In this document: piece by piece, positions 5,960-6,671 of the stretch | Numbering within the stretch: the first letter of the stretch is position 1 | Layout: the number at the start of each line of letters is the position of its first letter | NCBI GenBank assembly: GCA_035279665.1 | Contig: DATEHI010000155.1 | Span: forward strand, 1-6,671 | Reading direction: 5' to 3' | DNA from: CF-13 sp035279665 | Lineage (GTDB): Bacteria > Chloroflexota > Dormibacteria > CF-121 | Length of the DNA stretch: 6,671 bases | Program-made: the position numbers and the translations under genes | The notes under the pieces: generated by a model | What the model saw: the letters and a program-made list of their open reading frames with translations, nothing else | Database searches by the model: none | What the model was told of the DNA's origin: nothing

Positions 5960-6589
5960 GTGAGCGCGCCGCCCACGCGCGTGCTGCTGATGCGGCATGC
6001 CGACGTGGAAAATCCGCAGGGGGTCATCTATGGCCACCTTCCAGGCTTTGGTCTCAGCCAGCTCGGCCGGGCGCAGGCGGCCGCGGTCGGACAATCGCTG
6101 CGAGATAGCGGCGTGCGGCGAATCGTCCACAGTCCGCTCGACCGGGCCCGCGAAACCGCCGAGATCATCAACACGCAGCTGCCGGCCCCCGTGCCGCTGA
6201 TCCCGGAGCCCGAGCTCCGCGAAGCCGAGTTTGGCCGTTACCTGCAGGGCGTGCCGCGCTGGCAAATTCCGATTCGGCGGCCGCGCTTCTTCATGCACAA
6301 ACTCCGCCGCGGAAGCCAGGCCGGTGATGAATCGATCGAGACCCTGGGCCGGCGGGTGTTGGATGTCGCCAACCGAGTCGCCCGCGAGCACCCGGGCGAA
6401 GTGTCGCTCCTGATCAGCCACGCGGACCCGTTGCAGGCCGCCTGGATCCTGCTGGACGGCCGGCCCCAGACCGAGCGCGAGATGTATCACAAGCAGGTCG
6501 GCAAGGCGGCGATCCTCGAGCTGGACTTCGATGGCGATCGTGTGGTGTCGACCCGCTACGTTCCGCCGCCGAAGATCGCGGCCCTCTAG
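5960..6589 (+). CDS. Histidine phosphatase (phosphoglycerate mutase-like) family protein
   Basis: This 209-residue cytosolic protein belongs to the RHG family, which acts through a phosphohistidine intermediate. Seen: the LMRHAD motif (10-15) with R12 and nucleophile H13, HSPLDRARETAEI (57-69) with phosphate-pocket R62, LREAEFG (86-92) with candidate proton donor E88, and LISHADPL (151-158) with the second catalytic His H154. All core residues are present and the length is normal, so it is probably active. The family covers sugar, nucleotide and protein phosphatases as well as mutases, and the substrate cannot be told here. Start GTG 5960 is used because the next in-frame ATG (5990) would remove the first strand of the RHG fold. 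No good Shine-Dalgarno is visible; AGGA at 5931 is 25 nt away. The gene follows the cNMP-binding gene by 32 bp, probably in the same transcript. Confidence 0.92.
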   Translation: MSAPPTRVLLMRHADVENPQGVIYGHLPGFGLSQLGRAQAAAVGQSLRDSGVRRIVHSPLDRARETAEIINTQLPAPVPLIPEPELREAEFGRYLQGVPRWQIPIRRPRFFMHKLRRGSQAGDESIETLGRRVLDVANRVAREHPGEVSLLISHADPLQAAWILLDGRPQTEREMYHKQVGKAAILELDFDGDRVVSTRYVPPPKIAAL

Positions 6590-6671
6590 CTAGCTGGCCT
6601 GGGCGAGCGCGTCCGTGAACTGGCTGTTGTACAGCGTGTAGTAGAAGCCACCGCGGCGGAGCAGTTCCGCG
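6590..6671 (-). CDS. C-terminal end of a probable ABC exporter ATPase/permease (partial)
   Basis: The last 26 codons of a leftward gene end in TAG at 6590-6592. The peptide begins AELLRRGGFYYTLYNSQF and ends ALAQAS. The pattern ELL-x-RGG-x-Y-x-x-L-Y-x-x-QF is the typical C-terminal tail after the D-loop and H-switch of MsbA/BmrA-type ABC exporter nucleotide-binding domains. The body of the gene, including Walker motifs and membrane domain, lies beyond the right edge, so this rests on the tail only. It converges on the histidine phosphatase gene: the two stop codons are adjacent (6587-6589 and 6590-6592) inside the palindrome CTAGCTAG, and no terminator lies between them. Confidence 0.7.
   Translation of the reverse strand, partial: AELLRRGGFYYTLYNSQFTDALAQAS

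Noticed and set aside
5630..6490. Minus-strand open frame of 286 codons
   Set aside because: It lies opposite the cNMP-binding and histidine phosphatase genes, both with intact catalytic or fold motifs. It is a GC-rich antisense shadow.

Overview
The window is GC-rich bacterial DNA with short intergenic gaps, one probably leaderless GTG-initiated gene, secreted Ig-like proteins typical of Chloroflexota-type genomes, and a cyclase with a TPR-like region. This suggests an uncultivated member of the Chloroflexota, Dormibacterota or Actinomycetota. The placement is inferred from style only, because no marker gene is present.

Left part (1-2893, minus strand): three genes read leftward and all encode exported proteins. 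First is a 197-residue protein with a signal peptide, a DUF916/WxLIP-like beta domain, a C-terminal membrane helix and a basic tail. Next is a 214-residue secreted protein with six cysteines and two W-T-I motifs, one of them four residues from the C-terminus. Last is a large secreted Ig-like protein (at least 513 residues) that runs off the left edge. The set resembles the three-part WxL surface systems of Firmicutes (membrane-anchored binder, small WxL protein, large WxL or Ig-like protein). The two secreted partners share an identical eight-residue block soon after their signal peptides. A perfect 9-bp hairpin lies between the first and second gene.

Middle (2894-3494): no certain gene. It holds a possible 73-codon ORF with a good Shine-Dalgarno sequence, a promoter-like element pointing at the surface cluster, and a C-terminal remnant of a VOC/glyoxalase-family gene whose 5' part is gone.

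Right part (3495-6671): a TPR-like/class III nucleotidyl cyclase (minus) is divergent from a stand-alone cyclic-nucleotide-binding-domain protein (plus), with 63 bp between them. The latter is followed on the same strand by a histidine phosphatase-family gene. The cyclase has Asn where adenylyl cyclases have the purine-selecting Lys, and the binding protein has Ala where the phosphate-binding cassette has Arg. The two may form a signal/receptor pair with an altered or lost ligand. At the right edge the last 26 codons of a probable ABC exporter gene converge on the phosphatase gene, with zero bases between the two stop codons.
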